NCBI GenBank assembly: GCA_019314155.1
Contig: JAFCZV010000137.1
Location: 1-5,669 of the forward strand
Length of the DNA: 5,669 nucleotides
Reading direction: 5' to 3'
From: Deltaproteobacteria bacterium
Lineage (GTDB): Bacteria; Desulfobacterota; Desulfobacteria; Desulfobacterales; UBA11574
Shown: positions 1 through 5,669 of the stretch, in pieces
Numbering within the stretch: position 1 is the first letter of the stretch
Layout: the number at the start of each line of letters is the position of its first letter
Made by a program: the position numbers and the translations under genes
The notes under the pieces: model-generated
Told to the model about the DNA's origin: nothing
Databases searched by the model: none
What the model saw: only the letters and a program-made list of their open reading frames with translations

Positions 1-630
1 ACCATGCAGATGCTTTTTTAAATATTCTTCATCTTTTGCACTCCGGATCTTGTTGCCGACCACCACAATATTTTTCAACCCGATCTCAGATGCAAGCTTT
101 CGAATGTGGGCGGCTGTATCCATACTTCGGCGGCCGGGCTCCACCACCACGACAAGTCTGTCCACTGCAGAGGCGGTTGCTCTTCCCAGATGTTCGATAC
201 CGGCTTCCATATCCATGACCACCACCTCGTCCCTTGCCAGAACAATATGGGTCATCAATGCCCTTAAAAGGGTGCTTTCCGGGCATATGCATCCGGACCC
301 GCCCTTTTGAACACCGCCGAGTCGCATGAGCTTGATATTATCAATTTTCGCCGAAAGCGCGTCTGGAAGATCGTCCACCTTGGGGTTGAGTTTGAAAAAA
401 CCGCCGATGCTGCCGGGTCGTGCTTCGGTTCTTTCAAAAATAAGCTCTTTCATCTCGGCAATGGGGGTTATGCTGTCGGCATCGGGAATTCCGAGTGCCG
501 CCGCAAGATTTGCATCCGGATCCGCATCGATGGCCAGCACATGTTTCCCCTGTGCATTCAATGTCCGTATCAAAATGGCGGAAAATGTTGTTTTACCGAC
601 CCCGCCTTTGCCGCTGACTGCCAGTTTCAT
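1..630 (-). CDS. cooC: CooC-type P-loop ATPase, carbon monoxide dehydrogenase nickel-insertion accessory protein (C-terminus cut by window edge)
   Basis: This gene is read from 630 down to 1 as an open frame of 210 codons with no stop, so the C-terminus (probably about 40-50 residues, judging from the usual CooC length near 250-260) lies outside the window. Seen in the translation: a deviant Walker A motif GKGGVGKTT at residues 7-15; a switch-like DADPDAN at 35-41; a CXC pair (C114, C116) within GSGCICPES; a Walker B/switch stretch ending in D140 and followed by MEAGIEHLGR (141-150); and an NK pair (N193, K194) typical of nucleotide-base recognition. In the CooC/MinD/NifH-like SIMIBI family the CXC cysteines bind metal at the dimer interface, and ATP hydrolysis supports nickel insertion into the C-cluster of CO dehydrogenase in the cytoplasm. 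The start is supported by an AAAGGA ribosome-binding site 7 nt upstream. The combination of CXC and MEAGIEHLGR favours CooC over MinD or NifH. A CODH or acetyl-CoA synthase gene may lie beyond the left edge, but this is inference. Confidence 0.9.
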   Translation of the reverse strand, partial: MKLAVSGKGGVGKTTFSAILIRTLNAQGKHVLAIDADPDANLAAALGIPDADSITPIAEMKELIFERTEARPGSIGGFFKLNPKVDDLPDALSAKIDNIKLMRLGGVQKGGSGCICPESTLLRALMTHIVLARDEVVVMDMEAGIEHLGRATASAVDRLVVVVEPGRRSMDTAAHIRKLASEIGLKNIVVVGNKIRSAKDEEYLKKHLHG

Positions 631-637
631 ATTTTTA

Positions 638-643
638 TCCTTT
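638..643 (-). promoter_or_regulatory. Ribosome-binding site of cooC
   Basis: The minus strand reads AAAGGA here, ending 7 nt before the ATG at 630-628. This is a normal Shine-Dalgarno match and spacing. It fixes the start that gives the expected N-terminus, with the Walker A motif beginning at residue 7. Confidence 0.7.
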
Positions 644-685
644 CTCTTTGAAAGCCATCATTAGGAATCAATTTAATTTAATCAC

Positions 686-713
686 AATATAACACACGAT
701 ACTGTTCAAGCAA
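686..713 (-). promoter_or_regulatory. Possible sigma70-type promoter for cooC
   Basis: On the minus strand a TTGCTT box (713-708) is followed after 16 nt by TATATT (691-686), a five-of-six match to the -10 consensus. The -35 match is weak. It lies about 56-83 nt upstream of the cooC start in an AT-rich divergent spacer. AT-rich DNA produces such matches by chance, so this is only a candidate. Confidence 0.3.
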
Positions 714-774
714 GAGGATATATGATGCCGAGGGGTTTCATTAATTTTTCTGAGCAATTTTTTTTTGTTAATTC

Positions 775-801
775 TTGACGCATCTGGATTTTAAATATAG
801 A
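775..801 (+). promoter_or_regulatory. Possible sigma70-type promoter for the adaptor-permease operon
   Basis: A TTGACG box (775-780) is a five-of-six match to the -35 consensus. It is followed after a short 15-nt gap by TATAGA (796-801). The implied 5' leader would be roughly 90 nt. The spacing is suboptimal and the region is AT-rich. I see no clear palindromic operator and no regulator gene inside the window. Confidence 0.3.
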
Positions 802-886
802 TAAAATCAAATTTCATGCTCAACGACCTTGTCTATGTTATTTTGGTGTCTTTTTTGTTTTAATGATACGTTATTTTCATCTTTTC

Positions 887-893
887 AGAGGTG
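887..893 (+). promoter_or_regulatory. Ribosome-binding site of the adaptor gene
   Basis: AGAGGTG lies 4 nt upstream of the ATG at 898; the AGAGG core is 6 nt upstream. It decides the start: the overlapping ATG at 894 meets a stop after five codons, while 898 opens directly into a signal peptide. Confidence 0.7.
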
Positions 894-897
894 ATGA

Positions 898-1995
898 ATG
901 TTAAAATTTAATTTAAAAGCGTATTTTCACCGATATCTTTTTATGGCCGCAGCGGTCTTTTTGCTGACCGCCTCGGTCGCATTAGCCAAAGAACCGGACC
1001 AGGGTAAGGGACCTCCGCCGACGCCAGTCCGGGTCGGGGTCGTAGAAAAAAAGACGGTTTCCAATCAGGTGTCCCTGGTTGGAACAACAGAGGCCTTTGA
1101 AGAAAGCACCGTTGCTTCTGAAGTGTCCGGAGTGGTTAAGTATTTCCCGGTAAAAGAGGGGGATTTTGTCAAAAAAGGAGATCTGCTTGTTAATTTAAAA
1201 GAAACGGAAGTGAAGCTTCGCCTGAAAAGCGCCGTTGCTGCCAGGGAAAAAATCCTGGCCAACCTTCAAAATGCTGAAAAAGAGCTTAAAAGGGTCAGCA
1301 GGCTGAAAGAAACAAACAGTATTGCCGAAAAGCAATATGATGCCGCATTTTATACGTATAGTGCGCTTTCCCAGGATTTAATGCAGCGAAAGACCGAAAT
1401 AGAACTCCTGGAATACGAGATAAAACAAAAAAAGGTTTTAGCACCCTTTTCGGGTTTTGTCGCAAAAGAACACACGCAGGTGGGGGAATGGATAAATAAA
1501 GGAGGGCCTGTTGTGACCCTTCTCAGCCTTGATAAAATTCGAATAGCCGTCGACGTTCCTGAACGCTATTCGGTTTTGCTTTTACCCCAAAGTGATGTAA
1601 AAGTATCCATTCAAAGTGTATCCAAAGATCTGTTTTCAGGTAAGATATATTCCGTGCTCGCACAGGGGGATCCCAATTCCAGGACCTTCCCGGTAAGAAT
1701 ACACCTTGGAAATCCGGATCACAAGATTAAAAGCGGCATGGAGGCGATTGTTACATTCAACCTGCCAGACAAAAAAAACGCCCTTCTGGTGCCAAAGGAC
1801 GCCATCGTAACCGCGGGAGACAACAGGATGGTTTTCCGGGTGGCCGACGGTAAAGCGATGCCGCTGAATGTAAAGATACTCGGCTATTATGACGGCAGTG
1901 TCGCTGTTGAAGGGAATCTGAAACCCGGTGATCAAGTGGTCATCCGTGGAAACGAGCGCCTCAGACCCGGACAACCGGTAACCATACAAAAATGA
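898..1995 (+). CDS. RND efflux system periplasmic adaptor subunit (membrane fusion protein, HlyD/AcrA-like)
   Basis: This 365-residue protein is expected to bridge the inner-membrane RND permease encoded next to it and an outer-membrane TolC-like channel. It has a basic n-region, a hydrophobic core (about residues 13-30) and a likely signal peptidase I site after ALA at 28-30. No lipobox cysteine is seen, so it is probably a soluble periplasmic protein rather than a lipoprotein. The order of parts is typical of the family: first half of the lipoyl-like domain with SEVSGVV and VKEGDFVKKGDLL (about 65-102), an alpha-helical coiled-coil hairpin (about 103-175), the second lipoyl half with VLAPFSGFVAKE (about 180-210), a beta-barrel domain (about 213-290), and a membrane-proximal domain with LLVPKDAIV and the GNLKPGDQVVIRG turn (about 295-365). 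At the hairpin tip R132 and L136 match the R-x3-L-x6-S channel-binding pattern of AcrA-type adaptors, but the serine position is A143. The gene ends 255 nt before the permease and is probably cotranscribed with it. The substrate cannot be deduced. Confidence 0.93.
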   Translation: MLKFNLKAYFHRYLFMAAAVFLLTASVALAKEPDQGKGPPPTPVRVGVVEKKTVSNQVSLVGTTEAFEESTVASEVSGVVKYFPVKEGDFVKKGDLLVNLKETEVKLRLKSAVAAREKILANLQNAEKELKRVSRLKETNSIAEKQYDAAFYTYSALSQDLMQRKTEIELLEYEIKQKKVLAPFSGFVAKEHTQVGEWINKGGPVVTLLSLDKIRIAVDVPERYSVLLLPQSDVKVSIQSVSKDLFSGKIYSVLAQGDPNSRTFPVRIHLGNPDHKIKSGMEAIVTFNLPDKKNALLVPKDAIVTAGDNRMVFRVADGKAMPLNVKILGYYDGSVAVEGNLKPGDQVVIRGNERLRPGQPVTIQK

Positions 1996-2012
1996 AAAAT
2001 GCAGGGGCCGGA

Positions 2013-2068
2013 GGTCAGGGATCGGGGATCAGGGATCGGGGGTCAGGGGTCAGGGGTTAGGGGTCAGG
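2013..2068 (+). repeat. G-rich tandem heptamer array, eight units, G-quadruplex-capable
   Basis: Eight consecutive 7-nt units with consensus G(G/A)TC(A/G)GG fill this stretch without interruption. The one unit that deviates has TTA in place of TCA at 2057-2059. Runs of three to five G recur at 2018, 2024, 2032, 2038, 2046, 2053 and 2060, separated by 3-4 nt. That meets the usual sequence criterion for a G-quadruplex on the coding strand and in the mRNA. Actual folding is not shown by the sequence. Confidence 0.85.
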
Positions 2069-2102
2069 CCGTCGCAAACCTGTTTTGTCTTTGATGCTCT
2101 GA

Positions 2103-2147
2103 ACTCGCAACCCGTAACTCGCAACCCGCAACCCGTAACCAGGAACC
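2103..2147 (+). repeat. C-rich tandem heptamer array (ACYCGYA units)
   Basis: Five in-phase units alternate among ACTCGCA, ACCCGTA and ACCCGCA. A diverged sixth unit (ACCAGGA) and a partial ACC follow. Variation is confined mainly to positions 3 and 6 of the unit. This is the same unit family as at 2216-2246. Confidence 0.85.
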
Positions 2148-2173
2148 TTACATCCTTTGCTCTATGCTTTTTC

Positions 2174-2246
2174 ACTTTTAACCTTTAACCTTTTACGTTT
2201 CACTTGTTTTCCTGAACCCGTAACCCGTAACTCGCAACCCTGAACC
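2174..2246 (+). repeat. T-rich then C-rich heptamer array leading into the permease start
   Basis: The 7-nt phase holds from 2174 to 2243 through two unit types: ACTTTTA, ACCTTTA, ACCTTTT and looser copies, then two ACCCGTA units (2216-2229), ACTCGCA (2230-2236) and ACCCTGA (2237-2243), plus a partial ACC. Only TTCT separates the array from the ATG at 2251. The array therefore occupies the place where a ribosome-binding site would normally lie. Confidence 0.8.
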
Positions 2247-2250
2247 TTCT

Positions 2251-5200
2251 ATGAAACTTGTCGATACCGCCATAAAAAAACCGGTGACCGTTACGGTAGG
2301 AGTCCTCCTTCTGGTTCTGTTCGGCTCCATATCACTTTTCAGAATTCCCATTCAGCTGACGCCCAATGTCGATCTTCCGGAGATTTCCATCACCACCACC
2401 TGGCGCGGCGCAAGTCCTGTTGAAGTGGAACGCGAAATCGTCGATGCCCAGGAAGAAGAACTCAAAAACCTCGAAGGTCTGGTAGAGATTAAAAGTGAAA
2501 GCCGGGACAGCAGCGCCTATATCAATCTGATGTTCGAAATCGGCACGAATACCGATGAAGCCCTGCTCAGGGTATCCAACAGTCTTGAACGGGTAAAAAA
2601 ATATCCGGACAATGTGGAAAAGCCGATTATAAAGTCCGGAGGAAGACGCGAAAAGGCAATTGCCTGGATGGTATTGCAGGCGCTGGACGGATATGAGGGG
2701 GTTTTACAGGAGGAATACGATTTCATCGATGATTATGTGAAGCCCCGCATTGAGCGGATTTCGGGAATATCGTCTTCCAACATCTACGGAGGTCGGGAAC
2801 GAGAGATTCAGGTCATTGTGGATATCGACGCCCTCTCGGCCCGGAAGGTGACCATTCCTGAACTCGTTCGAACCCTTGATATAGAAAACAAAAACATCAG
2901 TGCCGGTGACTTTGACGAGGGCAAGCGTCGCTATATCGCACGAACCGTCGGCGAATATAAGAGTGCTGAGGACATCTCCAATGTTATCATCAAAAGAGTC
3001 AACGGCATCCCTGTTACCGTCAGCGACATTGCCATAGTCAAATTTGGTTTTAAAGATTCGGAATATGTCGTCCGGCATACAGGTACCCCGACCATCGTTT
3101 TTAACGCTGTTCGCGAACCCGGTTCCAATGTCCTGGTGGTGGTAAAGAAACTCCAAGAAACTATCACCGAATTGAACGACGGGCTGTTAAAAGAAAAGAA
3201 TTTAAAGATTGCAAAAGTCTATGATGAAACCAGCTACATTTATAGTGCCATAAATCTGGTCAGAAAGAATATTTTCGTGGGTGGATCTCTGGCGATTTTG
3301 GTGCTTTTAATATTTTTACGGAGTTTTGCCAGCACGGTCATCGTGGCCATCGCCATTCCCATCAGCGCCATCGGAACGTTCCTTGTCATGACCTTAATGG
3401 GACGGAATATCAACGTCGTGAGCTTAGCCGGCCTTTCCTTTGCCATCGGCATGATCGTGGATAATTCCATTGTGGTATTTGAAAATATCTTCCGCCACCG
3501 TGAGATGGGCAAAACCCGCGTCCAGGCAGCCTATGACGGTACCGTTGAAGTCTGGGGAGCGGTTCTGGCCAGCACATTGACCACCGTGGCGGTGTTTCTT
3601 CCCATAGTTTTCGTTCAGGAGGAGGCCGGCCAGCTTTTCCGTGACATTGCCATCGCCATCAGTAGTGCCGTGATATTGAGTCTCATCGTCTCCATTACGG
3701 TGATTCCGACCTTGTCTTCCAAAATTCTGGGAAAGGTTCAAAAAGAAAAAAACACGGCATTCAAAGCAAAGGGGAATGTTGCGCGAATCTGGAAACCCGT
3801 CAATTTCATCATGCGAGGACTCACCGCTGTGGCCGGCGGCTTTATAGACTACACCACCCGGTTTATTTATTGGATGTGCGGATTGTTTACGGCACGTATA
3901 GGGCTTGTCGTTTTCATGCCCCTTCTGGCCATTGGTCTGGCATATTTTTTGATGCCGAAAACAGAATATCTGCCTGAAGGCAACCGGGAGATACTGTTCG
4001 GGATTCTGTTGCCGCCCCCGGGTTACAATCTGGCTGAGCTCGAGCATATCGGGGAGACAGTGGAAAAAGACATTCTACCGCTGATTGAACATGATCAGAA
4101 AAGTGAACTGGCCGAAAAGCTGAATCTTCCGCCGGTCAGCAATTTTTTCTATGTTGCACGGGGGCAATCGGTTTTCATGGGGATTGTTTCAAAAATCCAG
4201 GAAAGGACTCGGGAACTTTTGCCCTATGTTTACGGAATATTGAGAAAAATTCCCGGCATGATTGCCATTGTTCAGCAGCCCAGTCTCTTTTCACACAATA
4301 TCGGCGAGGGCCGATCCATCGAGATAGAGATCAAGGGACCCGATATAGCGGAACTCATCAATATGGGCAGACAGATATACGGATTGTCGGCCCAGGCGCT
4401 GCCCGGCGCACAAATTCGACCGATACCCGGCCTGGACTTAGGCAATCCGGAGATGCGTATTATTCCCAATCGCGAACGCCTGTCCCGCCTGGGTATGACC
4501 ACGGCAGATCTCGGCTTGATCGTGGACACCATGGTGGATGAGGCCAAAGCCAGCACGTTCCGGCTGCACGGCGATGAAATAGATCTCGTGGTAAAAAGTC
4601 GTGAAGGAAGGCTCGAACGCACCCAGGACCTCCCCCAATTTCCGGTGGTGGCACCATCCGGAGAAAAAGTGACCTTAAACTCCCTCGCTGAAGTAAAACT
4701 CGAAGAAGGACCCATCCAGATCAATCATATCGATTCTCAGCGGGCCATTACGATCCAGGTTATTCCACCAAGGGAGGTGGCGCTTGAAACCGCCATGGCG
4801 ATCGTAGAAGAAAAGGTGGTGGGTCCGATCAAGACCAGAGGCGCCTTTTCAAGCCTTTACAGTATCCGGCTTGGCGGCACGGCCGACGACTTGACCCGAA
4901 CCCGAGCGTCGCTGATGTGGAACTTTATTCTTGCCATCGTCATCAGCTATCTACTGATGTCGGCGTTATTCGAAAATTTCTTCTATCCAATCATTATTAT
5001 GTTCAGTGTACCCCTGGCCGCCGCCGGAGGCTTTGTGGGCTTAGCGCTGGTGAATCTATTTATTGCCTATCAGGCCCTGGACATTATTACCATGCTCGGA
5101 TTCGTCATCCTGGTGGGGATCGTGGTAAATAACGCCATCCTGATTGTCCATCAAAGTCTGAACAATATCCGGGACCACAACATGTCGCCCCGGGATGCCA

Positions 5201-5442
5201 TCACCGAATCGGTCCGAACCCGTATCCGACCGGTTTACATGAGCAGTATCACCACCGTATCCGCCATGCTTCCTTTGGTACTTGCTCCGGGAGCAGGTTC
5301 TGAGTTCTACCGCGGGCTTGGAAGTGTTGTGGTGGGCGGCCTGCTGATTTCAACGGTGTTTACCATATTTCTGATTCCGGCCCTGCTGAGCTTGACATTC
5401 GATGTCGCCAATGCACTCAAAAAGCGTTTTTCAAAAACATAG
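2251..5442 (+). CDS. RND-family efflux transporter, inner-membrane permease subunit (AcrB/MdtF-like, HAE1-type)
   Basis: This complete 1063-residue protein has the size and layout of a full RND pump and should export an unidentified compound using the proton gradient, as a trimer with the adaptor encoded upstream. TM1 is at about 13-31, followed by a large periplasmic loop beginning with LTPNVDLPEISITTTWRGAS. TM2-TM6 are at about 340-357, 361-382, 389-411, 434-455 and 463-485. A cytoplasmic linker with an amphipathic segment covers 488-546, TM7 is at about 548-568, the second periplasmic loop at about 570-885, and TM8-TM12 at about 887-906, 909-936, 942-966, 994-1014 and 1021-1047. The two halves show the internal duplication of the family. 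In TM4, FAIGMIVDNSIVVFEN carries D404 where AcrB has D407; the second Asp is N405. In TM10, GIVVNNAILIV has N960 where AcrB has K940. Such changes occur in other RND branches and do not by themselves mean loss of function. The start is the only ATG in frame after the stop at 2221-2223 and gives the normal family N-terminus, yet no Shine-Dalgarno is visible. No outer-membrane channel gene is in the window. Confidence 0.95.
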   Translation: MKLVDTAIKKPVTVTVGVLLLVLFGSISLFRIPIQLTPNVDLPEISITTTWRGASPVEVEREIVDAQEEELKNLEGLVEIKSESRDSSAYINLMFEIGTNTDEALLRVSNSLERVKKYPDNVEKPIIKSGGRREKAIAWMVLQALDGYEGVLQEEYDFIDDYVKPRIERISGISSSNIYGGREREIQVIVDIDALSARKVTIPELVRTLDIENKNISAGDFDEGKRRYIARTVGEYKSAEDISNVIIKRVNGIPVTVSDIAIVKFGFKDSEYVVRHTGTPTIVFNAVREPGSNVLVVVKKLQETITELNDGLLKEKNLKIAKVYDETSYIYSAINLVRKNIFVGGSLAILVLLIFLRSFASTVIVAIAIPISAIGTFLVMTLMGRNINVVSLAGLSFAIGMIVDNSIVVFENIFRHREMGKTRVQAAYDGTVEVWGAVLASTLTTVAVFLPIVFVQEEAGQLFRDIAIAISSAVILSLIVSITVIPTLSSKILGKVQKEKNTAFKAKGNVARIWKPVNFIMRGLTAVAGGFIDYTTRFIYWMCGLFTARIGLVVFMPLLAIGLAYFLMPKTEYLPEGNREILFGILLPPPGYNLAELEHIGETVEKDILPLIEHDQKSELAEKLNLPPVSNFFYVARGQSVFMGIVSKIQERTRELLPYVYGILRKIPGMIAIVQQPSLFSHNIGEGRSIEIEIKGPDIAELINMGRQIYGLSAQALPGAQIRPIPGLDLGNPEMRIIPNRERLSRLGMTTADLGLIVDTMVDEAKASTFRLHGDEIDLVVKSREGRLERTQDLPQFPVVAPSGEKVTLNSLAEVKLEEGPIQINHIDSQRAITIQVIPPREVALETAMAIVEEKVVGPIKTRGAFSSLYSIRLGGTADDLTRTRASLMWNFILAIVISYLLMSALFENFFYPIIIMFSVPLAAAGGFVGLALVNLFIAYQALDIITMLGFVILVGIVVNNAILIVHQSLNNIRDHNMSPRDAITESVRTRIRPVYMSSITTVSAMLPLVLAPGAGSEFYRGLGSVVVGGLLISTVFTIFLIPALLSLTFDVANALKKRFSKT

Positions 5443-5511
5443 ATATTTTTTCGCCCTTTACGCTATGCCCTATGTTTTCCCTCTTTACCTTTAACTTTTC
5501 ACACATCATCT
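5443..5511 (+). repeat. Short spacer with degenerate heptamer repeats before the U32 gene
   Basis: Seven-nt units resembling those upstream of the permease are visible: GCCCTTT, ACGCTAT and GCCCTAT (5453-5473), then after a looser stretch ACCTTTA and ACTTTTC (5487-5500). The order (GCYCTAT-type units first, ACYTTTA-type units next, start codon close behind) repeats that of 2159-2208. No strong terminator hairpin is seen between the permease stop and the next gene, so read-through transcription is plausible. Confidence 0.65.
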
Positions 5512-5669
5512 ATGAACAATGAAACATCAAAATTAAAGCCCCCTTCCATTCTGGCGCCGGCCGGAAACAAAGATTCTTTTCTGGCGGCCATTGCCGCAGG
5601 GACCGATGAAATCTATTGCGGGCTGAAGCACTTTTCAGCGCGCATGAAGGCCAAGAATTTTTCCATCGA
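5512..5669 (+). CDS. Peptidase U32 family protein, N-terminal fragment (cut by window edge)
   Basis: Fifty-two full codons are visible before the window ends. The translation contains SILAPAGN (residues 12-19), AGTDEIYCG (29-37) and FSARMKAKNFS (41-51). These are the characteristic first beta-strand, second strand and following loop of U32-family proteins. The family includes collagenase-like proteases by name, but characterised bacterial members such as RlhA, UbiU/UbiV and TrhP act in RNA or ubiquinone hydroxylation, often with an Fe-S cluster. The fragment is too short to choose among them, because the cluster-binding cysteines are beyond the edge. The ATG at 5512 is the only start in frame after the permease stop and lacks a visible Shine-Dalgarno; the spacing of 69 nt suggests possible cotranscription with the pump. 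Confidence 0.85.
   Translation, partial: MNNETSKLKPPSILAPAGNKDSFLAAIAAGTDEIYCGLKHFSARMKAKNFSI

Larger units (their letters stand above)
1996..2250 (+). repeat. Intergenic spacer built of degenerate heptanucleotide tandem repeats
   Basis: The whole gap between adaptor and permease is low-complexity DNA with a 7-nt period and changing unit type. A G-rich array (2013-2068) comes first, then a short ordinary stretch (2069-2102), then C-rich ACYCGYA units (2103-2147), then T-rich GCTCTAT and ACYTTTA-type units (about 2159-2208), then C-rich ACCCGTA units again (2216-2246), which end 4 nt before the permease ATG. No convincing gene, tRNA or strong intrinsic terminator is visible. Heptanucleotide short tandem repeats in intergenic DNA are known from heterocystous cyanobacteria (STRR sequences). 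This looks analogous in form, though the organism appears to be different. Confidence 0.85.

Noticed and set aside
36..664. Several plus-strand open frames of 60-114 codons
   Set aside because: They lie opposite the cooC coding strand, resemble no known family, and cooC explains the whole stretch.
740..772. ATTAA...TTAAT dyad as a regulator operator in the divergent spacer
   Set aside because: The arms are 5 bp, widely separated and in AT-rich DNA. This is expected by chance.
1992..2060. A 22-codon ORF whose ATG overlaps the adaptor stop (ATGA)
   Set aside because: The overlap looks like translational coupling, but the peptide is Gly/Arg-rich and is mostly read out of the heptamer array. 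It has no independent support.
2055..2063. Telomere-like TTAGGGG motif
   Set aside because: It occurs once, as a variant of the local GGTCAGG unit in an internal position, so a telomere or replicon end is not supported.
2066..2086. Possible terminator after the adaptor (CAGG...CCTG followed by four T)
   Set aside because: The stem is only 4 bp with a 10-nt loop and the T-run is short. It is unlikely to terminate transcription.
2013..2246. CRISPR array
   Set aside because: The repeats are 7-nt tandem units without spacers, and no cas genes are present.
3424..4047. A 207-codon minus-strand open frame inside the permease
   Set aside because: It is antisense to a clear, continuous RND coding sequence and its translation has no recognisable domain. 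It is an expected shadow of biased codon use.

Overview
The window reads as a piece of chromosome from a Gram-negative anaerobe, most likely a sulfate-reducer-type member of the Desulfobacterota (Deltaproteobacteria). That placement is inferred from three things: a CooC-type nickel-insertion ATPase for carbon monoxide dehydrogenase, a tripartite RND efflux system that needs an outer membrane, and moderate base composition. No 16S or other taxonomic marker is present, so it stays tentative.

Layout. Positions 1-630 (minus strand) hold the N-terminal 210 residues of a CooC-like P-loop ATPase, which runs off the left edge. Positions 631-897 are an AT-rich divergent intergenic region with weak promoter-like elements for both directions. 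Positions 898-1995 (plus) encode a complete periplasmic adaptor (membrane fusion protein) with a signal peptide. Positions 1996-2250 are a non-coding spacer made almost entirely of degenerate 7-nt tandem repeats, G-rich first and then C/T-rich. Positions 2251-5442 (plus) encode a complete 1063-residue RND inner-membrane permease. Positions 5443-5511 are a short spacer carrying the same kind of heptameric repeats. Positions 5512-5669 are the first 52 codons of a peptidase U32-family protein, cut by the right edge.

The adaptor and permease are expected to form a proton-driven efflux pump with a TolC-like outer-membrane channel that is not in this window. Nothing in the sequence identifies the substrate. 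CooC is divergently transcribed and belongs to a different process (maturation of the Ni-Fe-S C-cluster of CODH). The U32 gene may be cotranscribed with the pump, but a functional link is not apparent.

The protein genes belong to known families. The least ordinary signal is in the spacers. Heptanucleotide arrays run up to, or nearly up to, the start codons of both the permease and the U32 gene, and neither start has a recognisable Shine-Dalgarno sequence, whereas cooC and the adaptor do. The G-rich and C-rich arrays upstream of the permease are also complementary enough to fold against each other in the transcript.
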